The notes beneath the pieces are model-generated. The model was not told the origin of the DNA. It made no database searches and saw only the letters and a list, made by a program, of their open reading frames with translations. From positions 1-46,723 of the forward strand of contig JAKLIW010000019.1 in NCBI GenBank assembly GCA_022709425.1: a stretch of DNA of 46,723 bases, written 5' to 3'. Within the stretch, counting starts at the first letter, position 1, and every line of letters starts with the position of its first letter. Shown here one piece after another: positions 1-7,219 of this stretch. The DNA is from a bacterium. GTDB lineage: Bacteria > UBP6 > UBA1177 > JAKLFG01. The translations under genes and the position numbers were made by a program.

Positions 1-2
1 CC

Positions 3-95
3 ATGGGCCCGTTCGGTAAGATAGTAAATGGCGTGACGATCATTCCTTTGGTAAGGTTAGCAAATGTCTTGACAGGGAGAAGAGACGCTAGGTAA
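3..95 (+). CDS. 3' end of an unrecognised upstream gene (partial)
   Basis: The frame is open from the left edge of the window to a TAA at 93-95. It encodes about 30 residues beginning GPFGKIVNGVT and ending VLTGRRDAR. The stop lies 4 bases before a hairpin followed by a T-tract, which is what the end of a gene looks like. I do not recognise the family from so short a tail, and a chance open frame is possible at this length. Confidence 0.4.
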   Translation: MGPFGKIVNGVTIIPLVRLANVLTGRRDAR

Positions 96-99
96 CAGG

Positions 100-127
100 A
101 ACCTTATTTATAATAAGGTTATTTTTT
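100..127 (+). terminator. Hairpin plus T-tract (terminator-like palindrome)
   Basis: Perfect 9-bp arms AACCTTATT (100-108) and AATAAGGTT (112-120) around a 3-base loop are followed by ATTTTTT. The stem is AT-rich, so it may be a weak Rho-independent terminator for the partial gene ending at 95. The perfect symmetry also allows an operator for the promoter at 148-176. Confidence 0.5.
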
Positions 128-147
128 ATCTGTAGGAGAGCAAACTA

Positions 148-176
148 TTGACAGACGACCATCGTCCACATACAAT
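148..176 (+). promoter_or_regulatory. Sigma70-type promoter of the NrdD-tail miniprotein
   Basis: TTGACA (148-153), 17-base spacer, TACAAT (171-176). The -10 box is followed directly by CGGCCCG, a GC-rich discriminator shared with four other promoters here. The ribosome binding site AAAGGAG (194-200) and GTG start (207) follow at sensible distances. Confidence 0.7.
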
Positions 177-206
177 CGGCCCGATTGGAACCGAAAGGAG
201 ACGCCC

Positions 207-401
207 GTGGATACCAACGACAAGAAGACCTGTGAACAAGCCTGCGAAGTGTGGAGCCGCGTGGTCGGCTACTACCGACCGACCAACAACTGGAATAAAG
301 GCAAGCAGGCCGAATTCACCCAGCGGCGCACCTTCACCGTGACCAATGCCGCCGTCGACCGGATAGCGTCCCCAGATATCGCCAAGAACGGCCCGCGCTG
401 A
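207..401 (+). CDS. Stand-alone glycyl-radical tail of anaerobic ribonucleotide reductase (NrdD-like miniprotein)
   Basis: This 64-residue protein starts at GTG 207, six bases after AAAGGAG, behind a strong promoter. Residues from about 9 read CEQACEVWSRVVGYYRP and continue N-W-N-K-G-K-Q-A-E-F. That is the C-terminal glycyl-radical motif of class III (anaerobic) ribonucleoside-triphosphate reductase, where the Gly of RVVGY carries the radical. The large catalytic barrel and the usual CxxC..CxxC zinc site are absent; only two Cys remain. The upstream 200 bases encode no NrdD body, so this is not a visible truncation scar. By analogy with GrcA/YfiD, which replaces the radical domain of pyruvate formate-lyase, it could be a spare radical domain, but that is inference. 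Short proteins of this kind are annotated in other genomes as 'anaerobic ribonucleoside-triphosphate reductase'. Confidence 0.7.
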   Translation: MDTNDKKTCEQACEVWSRVVGYYRPTNNWNKGKQAEFTQRRTFTVTNAAVDRIASPDIAKNGPR

Positions 402-423
402 CCGCCGCCCGGTAACCTTCACG

Positions 424-1236
424 ATGTCCTACCATCAACCGCGATTGTTCGTCCTTCCTTTCGGCAGGATGGCCCTCTTCGCCGCCATATCGGCTTTTTT
501 CTGGATACCGCTGATCGGACACTATCGCGAGCGGATGCCGGAATGGGGCCCCGACTGGTGGGCGCACATCGATTGGCTTCTTATCGCGATATTTCTCTTC
601 ATGACGACGATCTGTGTCTTCACGATCGATCTCCGGCGTAACTGGTCGCTTCTGGGCATTGCGCTGCTGGGCGGTCTCTGCATCGAGGGATGGGGGACCC
701 AGACGGATCTCTGGTATTACTACACGCAGGAACGGCCGCCGCTGTGGATAATCCCGGCATGGCCGACCGCCGCATTGACGATAGATTCATTGTCGCGATT
801 GGTTTTTTCGCGATTACCGACCATCCCCCACAGGAGATATACGGTCGCGGCGGCGATCCTTTTCCCGTCTTTCTTCGTGGCCATGGCGCTTTTCACCTAT
901 CCGTATGTCGGGTACTCCATGACCCTTTTCTCGCTTGCCGTCGTTCTGCTGGTATCGCTTTCGATACTTATGGGGACCTGCGATCGACGCGTCGCCGTTC
1001 TGATATTCATTCTCGGATCGGCATTGGGTTATTTTCTTGAACTCTGGGGGACCACCCGGCACTGCTGGAATTATTACACGGGCGAGACACCGCCGCTGTT
1101 CGCGATCTTCTCGCACGGTATCGCTTCGGTAGCCTTTTGGCGGTCGCATCTGATACTGGACAAGCTCGTCAGGAAGGTGTTCCCGCATTGGCGCGGTCAC
1201 TGGTCGTGGGAACGGAACGCACACTCGATCGGATAA
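424..1236 (+). CDS. Internally duplicated integral membrane protein, function unknown
   Basis: The 270-residue protein has about eight hydrophobic segments. A motif occurs twice: E88-G-W-G-T-x4-W-Y-Y-Y-T-x-E-x-P-P-L and E206-L-W-G-T-x4-W-N-Y-Y-T-x-E-x-P-P-L. Each copy falls at a helix end and is followed by another hydrophobic stretch, so the protein looks like a duplicated four-helix unit. Conserved Glu, Trp and Tyr clusters at a membrane surface suggest a binding or active site. I do not recognise a named family. It lies 22 bases after the NrdD-tail gene and could share its transcript. Its 3' end overlaps the convergent Lgt-like gene by about 68 bases. Confidence 0.7.
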   Translation: MSYHQPRLFVLPFGRMALFAAISAFFWIPLIGHYRERMPEWGPDWWAHIDWLLIAIFLFMTTICVFTIDLRRNWSLLGIALLGGLCIEGWGTQTDLWYYYTQERPPLWIIPAWPTAALTIDSLSRLVFSRLPTIPHRRYTVAAAILFPSFFVAMALFTYPYVGYSMTLFSLAVVLLVSLSILMGTCDRRVAVLIFILGSALGYFLELWGTTRHCWNYYTGETPPLFAIFSHGIASVAFWRSHLILDKLVRKVFPHWRGHWSWERNAHSIG

Positions 1237-2038
1237 GCAACAGGCCAACGGCCGCGATAGCGCACTGGATGAGCTGACCTGCGGTAAGTCCGGCTAGAAC
1301 GATCTGTTCCTGCCGCAGGAATTCAAAAAAGAAATTGGCGCCGCCGTACCCGAGCAGACTGATCCCCGCGATCGTCTCGTGCCGTACGCCGCGTTGTTTC
1401 ATGATGAATAGCGCGATGAAAAGGATCAGCATCGAGGCGGCGATATAAAGCTGGACCGGATGGACCGGCAGTGATTCTGCGAAACGGGAGATGATCTCCC
1501 CGTGGCGATAATGATGCAGGGAGGCGGAACTGCCGCCGGGGTAGACGATGCCGAAGATACCGTCGGTTTTTTTACCGAAACAACAGCCGTCGGAAAAACA
1601 GCCGAGCCGGGCGAGGGCGGAAAAAAGAGGGAAGGGATAGAGAAAGGGAAAAAGGAAGCGGCGTCCCGACGGTCGCAGAAAGGTGAGTATGACACCGAGC
1701 GCAAGCACCCCTGCGGTCAGCGAGAAACTCTTGAACAGCAGTTTGAAAAGGCCCAGCGGACCGTTCATCGAAAAGAATTTTGAAAAAAGATCGGGAACCG
1801 TGGAAAGCGCGAGGAATAGTTGCCCTTTTAGCGCGAGGTGTAGCAAAAGTATCGACAGCGGCACCAGCACCGCTCCCAAGAAAGAGTAGATGACTATGAG
1901 GGAAAGTTCCCAGATGTCTTTTTTGAGCTCGACTAGGCGCACGGTCATCCCGACCCACACGGCAAAGCCGATGACCATGAAGAGATTGTAACCCAAGCCG
2001 CCGATGTTCGGTTCGCCGCCGGTAAGCCAGTTGAGCAT
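1169..2038 (-). CDS. Prolipoprotein diacylglyceryl transferase family protein (Lgt-like)
   Basis: The 289-residue polytopic membrane protein contains the Lgt core pattern: A-R-L-G-C-F-S-D-G-C-C-F-G-K, then GIVYP, then HPVQLY, and finally NFFFEFLR near the C-terminus. Classical Lgt moves diacylglycerol from phosphatidylglycerol to the lipobox Cys of prolipoproteins and carries R-I-x-N-F-I-N-G-E at the first position. Here this is the Cys-rich variant seen in Lgt paralogues, so the substrate may differ. It follows mlaD by 12 bases, with GGGAG just upstream of its ATG, so it is the last gene of the Mla operon. The window is crowded with lipoproteins, so a role in lipoprotein or lipid chemistry fits. 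The family is fairly sure; true Lgt activity is not. Confidence 0.75.
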   Translation of the reverse strand: MLNWLTGGEPNIGGLGYNLFMVIGFAVWVGMTVRLVELKKDIWELSLIVIYSFLGAVLVPLSILLLHLALKGQLFLALSTVPDLFSKFFSMNGPLGLFKLLFKSFSLTAGVLALGVILTFLRPSGRRFLFPFLYPFPLFSALARLGCFSDGCCFGKKTDGIFGIVYPGGSSASLHHYRHGEIISRFAESLPVHPVQLYIAASMLILFIALFIMKQRGVRHETIAGISLLGYGGANFFFEFLRQEQIVLAGLTAGQLIQCAIAAVGLLLIRSSVRSVPTTSDRANAGTPS

Positions 2039-2050
2039 GGATCGCTCCCG

Positions 2051-3595
2051 TTATTTTATGGCACCCGCCGCGCCGCCCGCCGACCCGATGACGCCCTTGA
2101 GGTCGTTGTCGGTGAAGGTCAGTCCGATGCCGACGAAATAGTCGCGTTGTGAGTTGCGCAGGATATCATCCGATCCGCCGGTCAGGTAGAACCAGTTGAA
2201 CGGCTCCTTGTCGGTCCAGCGGAAGGGATAGACATTGGTCAGCAGGCGTAGGTTGGGGGTGTCGCCGCTGGTAAGATCGAATATCTCGGAAGACATGGTC
2301 CAGTATTTCCACGGCGTATAGTCCACCGCCGCGCCGCCGGTGTTCTCGATAATGCCGCCGCGCAGGGTCCAATCGCCGAAGATGCGGGCGATCTGCAGGT
2401 TGAGTTTCAGAGAATTTTCTGTCTTTTTCTCTTTTTCTATCACGGTGTAGGTGCCCGGGGCGACGGTTGGATCGGTGATCTCGGTGACGGTCGTTTTTTC
2501 GGTCAGGCGACCCGACGGATTATCGACGACGCCGAGCAGGTAATAGCGGTCGTCACGCGGCTGGAGTCGTAGGTTAAAGATATTCTGGAAATTCTCGTCA
2601 AGAGCACGGAACTCGCTGTGAAAATCGACATGGACCCGCATGCCGAGGGTCGAATCGGCGTAGTCGGATGCCTTTTCGGCGATGTTGGAGATGTTCTCGT
2701 AAAGTTTTTCGTCCTTGAGCGCCTTGCCGACATTCCCTTCGCCGTTGTTGATGCGGGTGGTGATATCCTCCATGTTCTGCATGGTCGCCTTGGCGCTGGT
2801 GATGGCATCTTGCGCCGTGGCCACCTGTCCCGAAAGGCTTTTGAGGCTGTCGCGCACCGCGGCAAGCGATTCGCTGATCGCCTTGTCGTTCTCGCCGAGC
2901 ATTTTGTTCGCCTTGTCGGTCAGGGCGATGGTGTTGGCGATGAGCAGTTCCATCTGCTTGAGGTTGGCGTCGAAGTTCGCGTTGACCTTGCCGGTGATCT
3001 CGGCCATGTTCTTCATCGTGACGCGCATCAGGATGAGGTTCGCCTCGACATTCTGCGCCGACGACTTGGAGACGCGGGTCAGGACATCGATCAGTTCGGT
3101 CATCTTCTTCTGGAAATCCTCCCGTTCGACGAAATCGCCGATGTTGTTGACGATCCCTTCGGTGCGGTTCGCTATCGACTTGGCCTTGTCTATGGTGTAG
3201 TTGAGCCCCGTCTTGCTGTCCACATGGGTTATCCAGTCGCCGTCCTTAAGCAGATTCGCCTTGTCTTTGCCGGGGGAGAGCTGGAGCATGGAGGTGCCGA
3301 GCATCGACTGCATATCCTTGTAGAGAAACGCGTCCTTGTAGAGCGGGACATTGTCGTAGATCTCAAGCATCAGCTTGGCCCGCTCCCCTTCGAGTTCTAT
3401 AGTCCGTATCTTGCCGATGGCGACACCGGCGATGAGTATCTCGGAATCCTCCAGCAGGCCGGTCGCATCGTCGAGGTAGGCGTAGAGCCGGTAGGTGCCC
3501 CCCTTCACCAGCCAGTCGGCGCTTTTCATCATGTAGTAGGTGGTCAGCGCCGTGATGACGATGAAGAATATGCCGATCTTCGCTATCCGTGTCAT
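2051..3595 (-). CDS. mlaD: MCE/MlaD-family lipid-transport protein with C-terminal beta-barrel-like part
   Basis: The 514-residue protein has one N-terminal membrane anchor (about 7-22) and an MCE domain (about 33-113, including L-L-E-D-S-E-I-L-I-A-G-V-A-I-G-K). A long helical stretch (about 120-310, with many A/K/D heptads) follows. The last 180 residues alternate polar and hydrophobic residues as outer-membrane strands do, for example IFGDWTLRGGI and DYFVGIGLTFTD. MCE proteins form hexameric rings or tubes that carry lipids between membranes. The long tail matches the fused-barrel MlaD reported for Veillonella and proposed as an ancestral trans-envelope bridge. Its ATG overlaps the mlaF stop by 4 bases. 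No mlaA, mlaB or mlaC gene is present in the window. Confidence 0.85.
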   Translation of the reverse strand: MTRIAKIGIFFIVITALTTYYMMKSADWLVKGGTYRLYAYLDDATGLLEDSEILIAGVAIGKIRTIELEGERAKLMLEIYDNVPLYKDAFLYKDMQSMLGTSMLQLSPGKDKANLLKDGDWITHVDSKTGLNYTIDKAKSIANRTEGIVNNIGDFVEREDFQKKMTELIDVLTRVSKSSAQNVEANLILMRVTMKNMAEITGKVNANFDANLKQMELLIANTIALTDKANKMLGENDKAISESLAAVRDSLKSLSGQVATAQDAITSAKATMQNMEDITTRINNGEGNVGKALKDEKLYENISNIAEKASDYADSTLGMRVHVDFHSEFRALDENFQNIFNLRLQPRDDRYYLLGVVDNPSGRLTEKTTVTEITDPTVAPGTYTVIEKEKKTENSLKLNLQIARIFGDWTLRGGIIENTGGAAVDYTPWKYWTMSSEIFDLTSGDTPNLRLLTNVYPFRWTDKEPFNWFYLTGGSDDILRNSQRDYFVGIGLTFTDNDLKGVIGSAGGAAGAIK

Positions 3596-4365
3596 GATCT
3601 CACCGCTTCGGTATCTTTAAAGCAATTCATCGCGTTCTCCATGAAAAGTTTCAGCATCGGATGTTCGGTCCTGCGCACCTCGTGCGGCGCGCCGGAGACC
3701 TCGATGACGCCGTCGTACAGGAAGGCGATCTTATCGGCGATATGGAAGGCGGCCTGTATGTCGTGGCTAATGATGAGGCAGGTGACCGCGAGGGTCCGGT
3801 TCACCTTCTGGATCAGTTCGTCGATATTCTGAGTGAGGACCGGGTCGAGGCCGGTGGTCGGTTCGTCGAACAGCACGATCTTCGGGTTGATGGCCAGCGC
3901 CCGGGCAAGACCGACCCGTTTGCGCATGCCGCCCGACAGTTCCGACGGGTATTTCTTCTCAGCGCCGAGCAGATCGACGATATCGAGCATCTCGTGGACC
4001 CGGTCGCGGATCTTGCCGCGCTCCGTCCACAGTAGCATCTCCTCGAGCGGGAAGGCGATATTCTCCTCGACCGTCAGCGAATCGAACAGCGCCGCCTCTT
4101 GGAACAGGTAGCCGATGTTGCGCCGCATATCGAGCAGCTCGCGCTCCGAGGCGTGGACCACATCGAGCCCCTCGTAGAATATCTCGCCGCTATCGGGTTT
4201 CTGGAGTCCCATGATGTTCTTGAACAGGACCGATTTGCCGGTGCCGCTCTTGCCGATGATGACGGTGATCTTTCCCCGCTCGACGCCGATGTTCACGCCG
4301 CGCAGCACCTGCTGGGGGCCGAAGGACTTGTGGAGGTCCTGTATATCGAGGATGAGGTCGGTCAT
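3592..4365 (-). CDS. mlaF: ABC transporter ATPase of the Mla lipid-transport system
   Basis: The 257-residue protein is a complete ABC ATPase. Walker A is GKSGTGKS (38-45), the Q-loop FQE is near 88-90, the signature LSGGM is at 143-147, and Walker B IVLFDE at 163-168 is followed by PTTGLDP. An H-loop (SHD) follows at about 200. In the Mla complex it powers lipid movement from the cytoplasmic side through MlaE and the MCE ring. It starts one base after the mlaE stop and overlaps mlaD by ATGA, so the three subunits are translationally coupled. Confidence 0.93.
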   Translation of the reverse strand: MTDLILDIQDLHKSFGPQQVLRGVNIGVERGKITVIIGKSGTGKSVLFKNIMGLQKPDSGEIFYEGLDVVHASERELLDMRRNIGYLFQEAALFDSLTVEENIAFPLEEMLLWTERGKIRDRVHEMLDIVDLLGAEKKYPSELSGGMRKRVGLARALAINPKIVLFDEPTTGLDPVLTQNIDELIQKVNRTLAVTCLIISHDIQAAFHIADKIAFLYDGVIEVSGAPHEVRRTEHPMLKLFMENAMNCFKDTEAVRS

Positions 4366-4366
4366 C

Positions 4367-5143
4367 TCAGTTCTTGTAGAGCATCGTTATTAAGATATCG
4401 GCGAGCACATAGTCGGCTATCAGGATGGCGACCGAACTCGACACGACCGCCTTGGTGGTCGAGATGCCGACCCCCTTGGCGCCGTTACGTGTCGTGAGGC
4501 CGTAGAAACAGGATATCGTCGTCACGATGATCGCGAAGACCGCCGCCTTGATGAGTCCCGAATAGATATCCTTCGGGTCTATCCAGAAGAAAAGACGGTC
4601 GAAATAGCGCGCCGAATCGACCCCTTCGAGCACCACCGCCACGAAGTAGGAACCGGCGATGCCGAGGATGTTGGCGAGCCCCGTCAGCACCGGGTAGACG
4701 ATGATCGAGGCGAGCATCCGGGGGACGACGAGGTAGTGAATGGGGTTGACCGCCATGGTCTCCATCGCCGCTATCTGTTCGGTGACCTTCATGGTGCCCA
4801 GTTCGGCCGCCATCGACGATCCGTTCTTCGCGATGAGCATGAGCGCCGTCATGACCGGGGCCAGTTCGCGGCCCATGGTCATGGCCACCATCGCCCCGAC
4901 GAAGGTCTCGCCGCGGAAGATGCGCATCATGTAGGTTATCTGCAAGGAGAAGATCATGCCGACCGTGAGGGCGGAAAGGGCGATGATGAGCGTCGAATTG
5001 ACGCCGATCTTTTCCATGTGCTCGACGAGCAGTTTCCACCGGAACGGCCGCCGGAAGGTCCAGCCGATAGTGCCGAGGAGAAAGAGTGCGTATTTCCCCG
5101 ATACCGTAAGCATTTCAGTGATAAAGCCGGTCACGGCATTCAT
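4367..5143 (-). CDS. mlaE: MlaE-family permease of the lipid ABC transporter
   Basis: The 258-residue integral membrane protein has an N-terminal interface helix followed by about five membrane spans. It carries the MlaE/YrbE family block GREL-A-P-V-M-T-A-L and the Glu-rich motif A-A-E-L-G-T-M-K-V-T-E-Q-I-A-A-M. It is the membrane subunit that binds the MlaD ring on one side and MlaF on the other. It is the first gene of the minus-strand mlaE-mlaF-mlaD-lgt-like operon. No clear Shine-Dalgarno sits close to the ATG; the nearest, GGGGAG, is about 13 bases away. Confidence 0.92.
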   Translation of the reverse strand: MNAVTGFITEMLTVSGKYALFLLGTIGWTFRRPFRWKLLVEHMEKIGVNSTLIIALSALTVGMIFSLQITYMMRIFRGETFVGAMVAMTMGRELAPVMTALMLIAKNGSSMAAELGTMKVTEQIAAMETMAVNPIHYLVVPRMLASIIVYPVLTGLANILGIAGSYFVAVVLEGVDSARYFDRLFFWIDPKDIYSGLIKAAVFAIIVTTISCFYGLTTRNGAKGVGISTTKAVVSSSVAILIADYVLADILITMLYKN

Positions 5144-5179
5144 GCGGGTAGGCCATTCTCCCCATTAAAAGGCACAGGA

Positions 5180-5208
5180 ACAGTACAGGAAAGAGGCGCG
5201 TTAGTCAA
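5180..5208 (-). promoter_or_regulatory. Promoter of the mla operon
   Basis: Read on the minus strand: TTGACT (5208-5203), 17-base spacer, TACTGT (5185-5180), about 37 bases before the mlaE start. Confidence 0.6.
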
Positions 5209-5232
5209 CAATTATACGGAGCGTAGGATTTC

Positions 5233-5246
5233 GATGTCCTGACATC
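5233..5246. repeat. Inverted repeat between two divergent promoters
   Basis: GATGTC, a two-base loop, then GACATC. It lies between the mla promoter and the DUF1016 promoter, so an operator acting on one or both is possible. No known regulator motif was recognised. Confidence 0.35.
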
Positions 5247-5269
5247 TTCGCCGGCGTCGACACATCTTT

Positions 5270-5298
5270 TTGACTTCGGTCGCGGTGCTTGCTATAGT
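5270..5298 (+). promoter_or_regulatory. Promoter of the DUF1016-LRR gene pair
   Basis: TTGACT (5270-5275), 17-base spacer, TATAGT (5293-5298), followed at once by the GC-rich discriminator CGGCCCCG. Confidence 0.7.
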
Positions 5299-5327
5299 CG
5301 GCCCCGTATAATGGGAGGTTTTTCGCC

Positions 5328-6374
5328 ATGGTAGAGACCGCAATGAGTGCCCCGTCTATCCTGTCCGATATCCGGCAACTTATCGAACAATCGCGTCAAC
5401 GCGCCGCCGTCGCCGTCAATGCCGAGCTGACCCTTCTGTACTGGCATGTCGGGCAACGATTGCAAAAAGAGACGCTGGGCGGAGAGCGTGCCGAGTACGG
5501 CAAACAGGTCATTCCCACGCTGGCGCAACAACTTACCGTCGAATACGGGAATGGATGGAGCGAACGCCAACTTTGGATGTGTCTTCAATTAGCCAATACT
5601 TTCAATGACTCAGATATTCTGCGCACGCTGTGTGCAGAATTGAGTTGGTCGCATCTGCGCCTGCTTATCGGCTTCGATGACGCATTGAAGAGGGACTTCT
5701 ATATTGAAATGTGTCGATTGGAGCATTGGAGCGTCCGTCAATTACAGGAACGGATCAGATCGATGCTTTTCGAGCGCACCGCCATCTCGAAAAAACCCGA
5801 AGAAACTATCGGCAAGGAAATACAAGCGTTGCGTCACGAAGGGCGGTTTTCAGCTGACCTTGCGTTCCGCGATCCTTACCTCTTGGATTTCTTGGGACTG
5901 GCGGACAACTATTCTGAAAAAGATCTTGAATCGGCCATCGTTTCGGAACTGCAACGATTTATCATCGAGCTGGGAAGCGATTTCGCATTCTTGGCGCGGC
6001 AAAAGCGCATCACCATTGATGACCGTGATTATTACATAGATCTTCTTTTCTACCATCGCCGTTTGCAATGTCTGGTCGCGATAGAGCTGAAGATCGGTGA
6101 ATTTGAAGCAGGCTACAAGGGACAAATGGAACTGTATCTGCGCTATCTCCAGAAACATGAACAGGTTGCGGGAGAGAACACGCCCATCGGATTGATCCTC
6201 TGCACCGGCAAGAATCACGAGCATGTGGAACTTCTGCAACTTGACAAGAGCAATATCCGGGTGGCCGATTATCTGACCTTGTTGCCGCCGAAAGAACTTT
6301 TGGAATCCAAACTGCGCCGATCTATAGAAATGGCTCGTGATCGGCTCGCGTTGCGGGAAGGGGATGAACGATGA
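5328..6374 (+). CDS. DUF1016 (YhcG-type) PDDEXK nuclease-family protein
   Basis: The 348-residue protein matches the YhcG/DUF1016 family in length and order. The N-terminal helical half (about 10-150) has LIEQSRQRAA, YWHVGQRL and the WSERQL segment. The C-terminal half (about 170-335) is a PD-(D/E)XK fold with D238 in Y-Y-I-D-L-L-F-Y and E253-L-K255 in A-I-E-L-K, so the nuclease residues are intact. Members often travel with restriction-modification and other defence genes, but their exact function is unsettled. GGGAGG lies 9 bases before the ATG; a second in-frame ATG at 5343 is a weaker alternative. Its stop overlaps the next gene's start (ATGA), so the two are co-translated. No methyltransferase or other restriction gene is nearby. 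Confidence 0.88.
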   Translation: MVETAMSAPSILSDIRQLIEQSRQRAAVAVNAELTLLYWHVGQRLQKETLGGERAEYGKQVIPTLAQQLTVEYGNGWSERQLWMCLQLANTFNDSDILRTLCAELSWSHLRLLIGFDDALKRDFYIEMCRLEHWSVRQLQERIRSMLFERTAISKKPEETIGKEIQALRHEGRFSADLAFRDPYLLDFLGLADNYSEKDLESAIVSELQRFIIELGSDFAFLARQKRITIDDRDYYIDLLFYHRRLQCLVAIELKIGEFEAGYKGQMELYLRYLQKHEQVAGENTPIGLILCTGKNHEHVELLQLDKSNIRVADYLTLLPPKELLESKLRRSIEMARDRLALREGDER

Positions 6375-7207
6375 GATACCCGATATACCTACTTGCCCTG
6401 TTCGTGCTGATCCTCGCCGCCTGCACCCCGCCGAAAGAACCGGGCGACGACGGCATTGTCACCGACAGCGACGAAACCAGCGACATTGATCCGGGAGAGG
6501 AGTTGACCTTCCCGGATCCGGCTTTCGAGCAGTGTGTTAGAAATACCGTTCTAAAGACGGAAGGGCCGATTTATGCGTCTGATGCGAAAGGAAAGACCCA
6601 ACTCTACTGCTACGAAAACAATATTTCCAACATCAGCGGCATTGAGTATTTTACAGATTTGGAAGACATTTCTCTCTACTCCAACCAGATCGTATCGCTC
6701 GAACCGCTTAGGAATTTGAAGAAGGTGCGGGAGTTGGATCTGCATGGCAATCAAATAGAAGATTTAGAGCCATTATCAGGGTTAACGACACTGGAAAAAC
6801 TAAATGTCGGTAATAATAAAATAAAATCTTTGCAGTCGCTTAACACGCTGATAAATCTTACAGACCTAACAGTAATGACCAACCAATTAACAAGCGTAGC
6901 TGGGTTAGAGGATTTAGTCAACATGAAAGATCTTTGGATATTGCAAAACAACATTTCGGATATCAGCTTATTGAATAAAATGACGATGTTGGAAAGACTT
7001 AATATGAAAAGTTGTCACATTCAATCCATCGAAGTAACAAAGAACTTTTTATCTCTTGACACCTTATGGATGGAAGACAACTGTGTATCCGATCTCAGTC
7101 CGGTGGATTACCTAAAAACCAACGGTGCCCTGACCAATGTTACCGGTGACACCGCCGAAGAACAACAGAACTGTACCCTCATCTCAGAAATGCCGATATC
7201 GATGTGA
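6371..7207 (+). CDS. Leucine-rich-repeat lipoprotein (internalin-like)
   Basis: The 278-residue protein has a lipoprotein signal ending LAAC (Cys18), a short acidic linker (DDGIVTDSDETSD), and about seven 22-residue leucine-rich repeats from about 75 to 245. The repeats fit L-x-x-L-x-x-L-x-L-x-x-N-x-I, for example L-D-L-H-G-N-Q-I-E-D-L and L-N-V-G-N-N-K-I. Such repeats form a curved scaffold for protein binding at the cell envelope. The gene is clearly more AT-rich than its neighbours, which suggests a different origin. Its ATG overlaps the stop of the DUF1016 gene, so a surface protein is translationally coupled to a cytoplasmic nuclease-family protein, an unexpected pairing. Confidence 0.85.
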   Translation: MRYPIYLLALFVLILAACTPPKEPGDDGIVTDSDETSDIDPGEELTFPDPAFEQCVRNTVLKTEGPIYASDAKGKTQLYCYENNISNISGIEYFTDLEDISLYSNQIVSLEPLRNLKKVRELDLHGNQIEDLEPLSGLTTLEKLNVGNNKIKSLQSLNTLINLTDLTVMTNQLTSVAGLEDLVNMKDLWILQNNISDISLLNKMTMLERLNMKSCHIQSIEVTKNFLSLDTLWMEDNCVSDLSPVDYLKTNGALTNVTGDTAEEQQNCTLISEMPISM

Positions 7208-7219
7208 CCTTCTTTTTCC

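Noticed and set aside
2618..3832. 404-codon open frame on the plus strand across mlaD/mlaF
   Set aside because: It is the opposite-strand shadow of two genes with clear MCE and ABC motifs; its own translation shows no family and no ribosome binding site.
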